Shown piece after piece: positions 50,063-53,902 of a DNA stretch of 53,902 bases (positions are counted from its first letter, which is position 1; the number at the start of each line of letters is the position of its first letter). Origin of the DNA: Dehalococcoidia bacterium. Lineage in GTDB: Bacteria; Chloroflexota; Dehalococcoidia; UBA3495. Below the pieces are notes generated by a model. That model searched no databases. It worked only from the letters and a program-made list of their open reading frames with translations, and was not told the DNA's origin. Position numbers and translations under genes: made by a program. Location: positions 1 through 53,902 of the forward strand of contig JASMCQ010000115.1 in assembly GCA_030753265.1 (NCBI GenBank), written 5' to 3'.

Positions 50063-51520
50063 TCACTCGATTCCATACTCGCTCCACCTACGGTCCACCA
50101 ACTCTTTGACCTCCGGACTCATCACCACGTCGGGAGGCCACATGCGTTGGCGGCCCTCCAGCGGGCCTTTGCGGGTGGCGTCGATGCCCACTTTGCTGCC
50201 GAACCGGCCCGTCGGCGATGCGACATCAAGGTCGTCGAGCGGGCCGCTGGCCATCACCAGGTCCTGGGCGGGGTCGATGTTGTTGGTAACCCGCCAGGCG
50301 ACCTCCGAAAGGTCATGGACGTTGACGAAGTGATCCACCACCACAATCGTCTTGGTCAGGCTCATCAGCCCCAGGCCCCACAGGCCGTACATCACCTTGC
50401 GGGCCTGCCCCGGATACTCCTTCTTCATGGACACGATGACCAGGTTGTGGAAGACTCCCTCGGCGGGCATGTTCATGTCCACCACTTCCGGTAGAATCAT
50501 GCGGATCGTGGGCAAGAAGACCCGCTCCGAGACCTTGCCCATCCAGTAGTCTTCCTTGGGAGGCCGCCCCACGATGGTGGCGGGATATATGGGATTGCGC
50601 CGGTGGGTGATGCAGTTGACGTGGAACACCGGGTAGGGGTCTTCCATCGAGTAATATCCGGTGTGGTCGCCGAAGGGACCTTCCATGCGCTTTTCGCCCA
50701 CACCTACGTAGCCTTCCAAGACGATCTCGGCTTGGGCGGGGATTAGCAGGTCCACCGTCTTCCCCTTGACCAGCTCCACCCCTTCCTCCCGGAGGAAACC
50801 GGCCACCGTCATCTCGTCCATGTCCGGGGGCAAGGGAGCCGAACCGGTCCAGATGGACGCCGGATCGCCGCCCAGGGCGACGGCGACCTCCATGCGAGAG
50901 TCTCCCCGCTCCTGGTTCAGCCGGTAGTGGTGGGCGCCCACCTTCTGAGTCTGCCAGTGCATGCCGGTGGTGTTGCGGTCGTACACCTGGAGCCGGTACA
51001 TGCCATAGTTCTGCACACCGGTCTCCGGATTCCGGCTGATAACCAGGGGGAGGGTGATGTAGCGGCCGCCGTCCAAGGGCCAACACTTGAGGATTGGAAA
51101 CCTGTTGAGGTCAACCTCGTCGCCGTGGAGGACCACCTCTTGGCAGGGCCCACTGCGGACGGTCTTGGGTTGAAACGACCCCAGGTGGACCAGCTGGCCC
51201 AGGGTGCGGAGCTTGTTCACCAGCCCCTCGGGCGGGCTTTGCGCCAGTCGAAGCAGGCCCTGAACCCGCTCCGCCAGGTCTTCCAGTTGCTCCACTCCCA
51301 GGGCCCAGGCGGTGCGTTGCTCGGTGCCGTACATGTTGAGGAGCACCGGAACATCGTAGCCGGTGACGTTCTCGAAGAGCAGGGCCGGACCGCCTCGTTT
51401 GATGACCCGGTCGGCGATCTCGGAAATTTCCAGCTCACAACTGACCGGGGCCTGAATGCGGCGCAACTCCTTTTTCCCTTCCAGAAACGCGATGAACTCC
51501 CGGAGGTCTTTGAATTTCAT
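50063..51520 (-). CDS. UbiD-family decarboxylase
   Basis: The 485-residue prenyl-FMN-dependent decarboxylase opens with FKDLREFIAFLEGKKELRRI. The mid-region VQNYGMYRLQVYDRNTTGMHW binds the cofactor. The catalytic Glu is in EGPFGDHTGYYSMEDPYPVFHV. UbiX nearby supplies prenyl-FMN. In the operon with the UbiA-, UbiX- and UbiE-type genes it fits the decarboxylation step of quinone synthesis. Start ATG 51520. The spacing to the UbiA-like gene is 115 bp. Confidence 0.94.
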   Translation of the reverse strand: MKFKDLREFIAFLEGKKELRRIQAPVSCELEISEIADRVIKRGGPALLFENVTGYDVPVLLNMYGTEQRTAWALGVEQLEDLAERVQGLLRLAQSPPEGLVNKLRTLGQLVHLGSFQPKTVRSGPCQEVVLHGDEVDLNRFPILKCWPLDGGRYITLPLVISRNPETGVQNYGMYRLQVYDRNTTGMHWQTQKVGAHHYRLNQERGDSRMEVAVALGGDPASIWTGSAPLPPDMDEMTVAGFLREEGVELVKGKTVDLLIPAQAEIVLEGYVGVGEKRMEGPFGDHTGYYSMEDPYPVFHVNCITHRRNPIYPATIVGRPPKEDYWMGKVSERVFLPTIRMILPEVVDMNMPAEGVFHNLVIVSMKKEYPGQARKVMYGLWGLGLMSLTKTIVVVDHFVNVHDLSEVAWRVTNNIDPAQDLVMASGPLDDLDVASPTGRFGSKVGIDATRKGPLEGRQRMWPPDVVMSPEVKELVDRRWSEYGIE

Positions 51521-51863
51521 GCTACTGTCCCATGGGATTCGGTGAGACCCCCGCGCCGCATTTTTAGCCGCCTGGAAACGACAGTGAGGCCAAGCTGGGA
51601 ATCAGAGGAGAATCGGTGGTGCCATTGTACCGGTTTTCGCCGCCAACGTTCAATGGACAGGAGGCTTTGGGGGCACAACACGTTGGGGACATAGGGTTTC
51701 AGGGGCAAGGGAGGTGTGGGGCGCCGGCCTCACCGGCGAACGAGGCCGCGGGTCACTGCCTGGGTGTCCTGGGTGACCCATAGGGGTGGCACGAAATGGC
51801 GCGGGATTTAACGAGGGGCTGGCCTCCGCGCCGGCCCCTCGGTCGGGGCTACTCGATGATTGG
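51521..51863. other. 343-bp intergenic region with a short hairpin
   Basis: It separates the ubiD-like gene from the zinc-ribbon gene, both on the minus strand. GGGTCAC (51750-51756) pairs with GTGACCC (51773-51779). No gene is seen. The promoter of the quinone operon should be in the part near 51521. Confidence 0.4.
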
Positions 51864-52172
51864 CTAGAATCCAGTGGATTCGTTACGGTTCCGGCTGAAG
51901 CAATCGCTGCAATATACCGGGCGGTCACCCCGTGGCCGGAACGGAACCATGGCGTCCGCGCCGCAATCGGCGCACACGATCGGGTACATCTCGCGAGGAG
52001 CATCCTGGTACATTCCGCCGCGTTGCTCGGTGCGCCGCACGGCGCGGCAACTGCGACACCGCTTGGGCTCATTGGAGAAGCCGCGAGCGTTGAAAAACTC
52101 CTGCTCACCGACGGTGAAGATAAACTCCCCGCCGCACTCCGTACAAACTAGGGTCTTGTCTGACAATGCCAC
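51864..52172 (-). CDS. Zinc-ribbon protein with CxxC-x17-CxxC domain
   Basis: The 102-residue protein has two zinc sites. The N-terminal one is CTECGGEF with a later CRSC, of the zf-trcl type. The C-terminal CADCGADAM to YCSDC has exactly 17 residues between the CxxC pairs, matching the CxxC-x17-CxxC family. Function unknown; such small proteins may act as RNA or ribosome-related factors. The start is GTG at 52172 with AAGGAGG 7 nt upstream. Confidence 0.85.
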   Translation of the reverse strand: MALSDKTLVCTECGGEFIFTVGEQEFFNARGFSNEPKRCRSCRAVRRTEQRGGMYQDAPREMYPIVCADCGADAMVPFRPRGDRPVYCSDCFSRNRNESTGF

Positions 52173-52648
52173 TGGTTGACCTCCTTGCGGTCATGGGACG
52201 CGTGAGTTTGGCTCAGTAGGTCAACCGGCGCCGGGTGTGGAAAACCCCTCGGATTTGACTAGAGACAGCTGCCATGGGTAACCTAACATTTGCCTAGCCA
52301 CCCATTATACTGACTGTCGCGATATATGCAACCCATTATGGGAGATGATCACCAGATTACGTCTCGGCCTCTCTCTATGGGTGCGGAACTTGCCGTCACG
52401 GCGGGTTCGCGGCGTTCCGGGCCGAGCACAAGGACAAAAGCAGTTGATCCACGACCGGTGGAAAGGGTGGAACCGGCACTTCAACGAGGCGGTAGTCCCG
52501 CAAGTCGAGAGCGGGGACTCCACGGGCTCGGTGCGGCGCCTGGACTTTTCTGGGGGAGCCGGGATGTTAGCCTTCTGATTTCGTAAATCAGTCCGCGGCC
52601 GGCTGGCCCGAGTGGGTCCGGTCACCTGGCCGGCCCGGTCCGTATCTC
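52173..52648. other. 476-bp intergenic region
   Basis: It lies between the zinc-ribbon gene and the molybdate transporter, both on the minus strand. No coding frame is supported and no repeat was recognised. It should hold the promoter for the zinc-ribbon gene. Confidence 0.4.
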
Positions 52649-53893
52649 TCAGTCTCGGGAAGGTCCGTGGGTCGATTGTCCTCTCCGTCCCTCCAGCAGA
52701 TGACCGGTGAGGCGGCCGCCCCAGCTGACCACCAATCCGGCGCCGGCTCCCGTGGCCAGGTTCCCGAAGGGCGCGGCGGCGATGGCGCCCACCACCGCGA
52801 TCACCACCAGGTGCCGGGGGTCTTTGACCTTGAGGCCCAATAGCAGGTGCTGCACTCCCACGTAGAGCAGGAGCGCCCCCAGCACGGCGTAGGGCACCAG
52901 GCTCCGCACCTCCAGCGCCGAACTGCCAAACAGCAGTGCCACCGTGATCAGCATTGCTCCCGTGACGCTGGTGGAGACCGGGGTTCGGGCGCCCATCCGG
53001 AAGTGAGCCGTCAGGCCTCCGGATCCGTGGCACACGGGTAGACCTCCGGCCAGCCCCGCCCACAGGTTCCCTACCACCATGCTCAGGCTGGTTCGGACCG
53101 GCGTAACTCGCCGGGCATCCTCGCCAAAGTAGGAGCGGGCCGTGTCCACGGTGGCGATGACGGCGTTGGTCACGGTAAGGGGAAGCTGGGGGATGACCAG
53201 GACCACGAAAGCCTTGGAGAAATCCCCAGCTTCAGGCCAGGCAAATCCAAAGGGCGCCGGCCCCAGGGAAAGGCGTATACCGTCACCTTCGATGGCCAGT
53301 CCGACCGCCACGCCGAACGCCGCGACGACGGCCCCGGCGGGGAGCAAGGGCCGCCAGACGAACAGGAGCAGGAGCAATACGCTCAGCAGCCCCACCAGAA
53401 CACCCACGGACACGTCGAACCCGGCCAGGTCCAGATAGCGGCGTCCCTCTCCACCCACGAGGAACGGCTTGGTAAACACCATCCCCGCGGCGCTTCGAAT
53501 CAGCAACACTCCCAGGCCGAACTGGACCCCCCGGACCACCTCCTGGGGGACCACCCGGTTCAGATACTCAATGGCCCGGGTAGAGGCCAGCAGAAACAAG
53601 CACAGGCTCATGAGTAGGGCGCCGGCCGCGATCACCGAGGGACTCAGGGCCTGGGCGATGGCGATTACCGAGAAAGCCTTCAGCGGCTGGATTGGCATGG
53701 GCAGCCGGAAGTACCACCCGGCGATGATGTAGGCGACGCCGACTCCCAGGAGCGTGGACGTGGGGTTGATGCCGTTGATGGCAATAAGGGCGGCTTCAAG
53801 AGGGATGAGCACGCCCAGATCGGCGAAGGCCCCGCTTAGTTCGCCAGTGGTCAGCCGGTAGCGGCCGATGCGCGGAATGATGTCCAGGATCAA
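52649..53893 (-). CDS. MOT1-type molybdate transporter
   Basis: The 414-residue membrane protein has about ten to twelve helices. It carries both MOT1 signatures: PMPIQPLKAFSVIAI near residue 66 and GGLPVCHGSGGLTAHFRMGARTP near residue 285, which are molybdate-specific in the sulfate-permease-like family. It would supply molybdate for the molybdenum hydroxylase in this window. The start is uncertain: TTG at 53893 sits too close to its AGGAG, and the frame is open to the window edge, so the true start may lie outside. Confidence 0.88.
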   Translation of the reverse strand: MILDIIPRIGRYRLTTGELSGAFADLGVLIPLEAALIAINGINPTSTLLGVGVAYIIAGWYFRLPMPIQPLKAFSVIAIAQALSPSVIAAGALLMSLCLFLLASTRAIEYLNRVVPQEVVRGVQFGLGVLLIRSAAGMVFTKPFLVGGEGRRYLDLAGFDVSVGVLVGLLSVLLLLLFVWRPLLPAGAVVAAFGVAVGLAIEGDGIRLSLGPAPFGFAWPEAGDFSKAFVVLVIPQLPLTVTNAVIATVDTARSYFGEDARRVTPVRTSLSMVVGNLWAGLAGGLPVCHGSGGLTAHFRMGARTPVSTSVTGAMLITVALLFGSSALEVRSLVPYAVLGALLLYVGVQHLLLGLKVKDPRHLVVIAVVGAIAAAPFGNLATGAGAGLVVSWGGRLTGHLLEGRRGQSTHGPSRD

Positions 53894-53902
53894 TCTCCTG
53901 TT

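Noticed and set aside
1..53902. CRISPR array or prophage
   Set aside because: No regularly spaced short repeats with unique spacers and no phage structural genes were seen; the GAF array is a coding repeat.

Overview
The window is about 54 kb of GC-rich bacterial DNA with densely packed genes on both strands. The content suggests a Chloroflexota bacterium, perhaps of the Dehalococcoidia/SAR202 type. The signs are an F420 ligase beside a luciferase-like F420-type oxidoreductase, an aerobic CO-dehydrogenase-type molybdenum hydroxylase, CaiB, SDR and OB-fold CoA-metabolism proteins, UbiA/UbiD/UbiX/UbiE-type quinone genes, and many dispersed palindromic repeats. This placement is inferred from gene content and was not tested by phylogeny.

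Layout. 1-172: tRNA-Arg (cut by the window edge) and tRNA-His. 0.45-4.1 kb: a peptide-type ABC importer (binding lipoprotein and two permeases, no ATPase), followed by a 140-bp duplication carrying a 28-bp palindrome. 4.3-10.2 kb: a secreted zinc peptidase with a C-terminal anchor, a MetF-like protein, a ThDP enzyme and a CaiB-type CoA-transferase. 11.0-15.5 kb: a run of eight GAF domains plus a broken ninth, split by one amber codon. 15.7-19.2 kb: SDR, OB-fold/zinc protein, ketopantoate reductase and VOC protein; a HicB-HicA toxin-antitoxin pair sits between two copies of the 5' end of the reductase gene. 19.4-20.9 kb: a DUF2182/DUF1326 pair. 21.4-27.1 kb: an MFS carrier, a three-subunit molybdenum hydroxylase and a MoaD/ThiS-like protein. 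27.4-31.0 kb: Nudix, GNAT, hisA, hisH and a cobalamin adenosyltransferase. 31.5-36.2 kb: LLM oxidoreductase, D-2-hydroxyacid dehydrogenase, a small membrane protein, cofE and dinB. 36.4-41.9 kb: a TetR regulator with a clear promoter and operator-like repeats, then two MMPL exporters, the first frameshifted. 42.1-45.4 kb: a glutamate-1-semialdehyde-aminomutase-like enzyme and a thioredoxin/NHL-repeat protein. 45.4-51.5 kb, minus strand: ubiD-, ubiA-, ubiX- and ubiE-like genes, prfA and prmC. 51.9-53.9 kb: a zinc-ribbon protein and a MOT1-type molybdate transporter.

The strongest novelty candidate is the thioredoxin/NHL-repeat gene (43849-45369). An in-frame TGA (44023-44025) replaces the first cysteine of the redox CxxC, so the site reads C-U-I-N-C if translated as selenocysteine. 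A 7-bp hairpin with an AGTT loop starts 18 nt downstream, placed like a bacterial SECIS. This would make it a bacterial, NHLRC2-like selenoprotein. The next most interesting items are the amber-split GAF array, which looks built by duplication of a three-GAF block, and the HicBA module bracketed by the duplicated panE start.

Functional links: the molybdenum hydroxylase, the MoaD-like protein and the MOT1 transporter all depend on molybdenum. The UbiA/UbiD/UbiX/UbiE set fits the last steps of menaquinone synthesis, possibly by the futalosine route. CofE and the LLM protein point to F420 chemistry.
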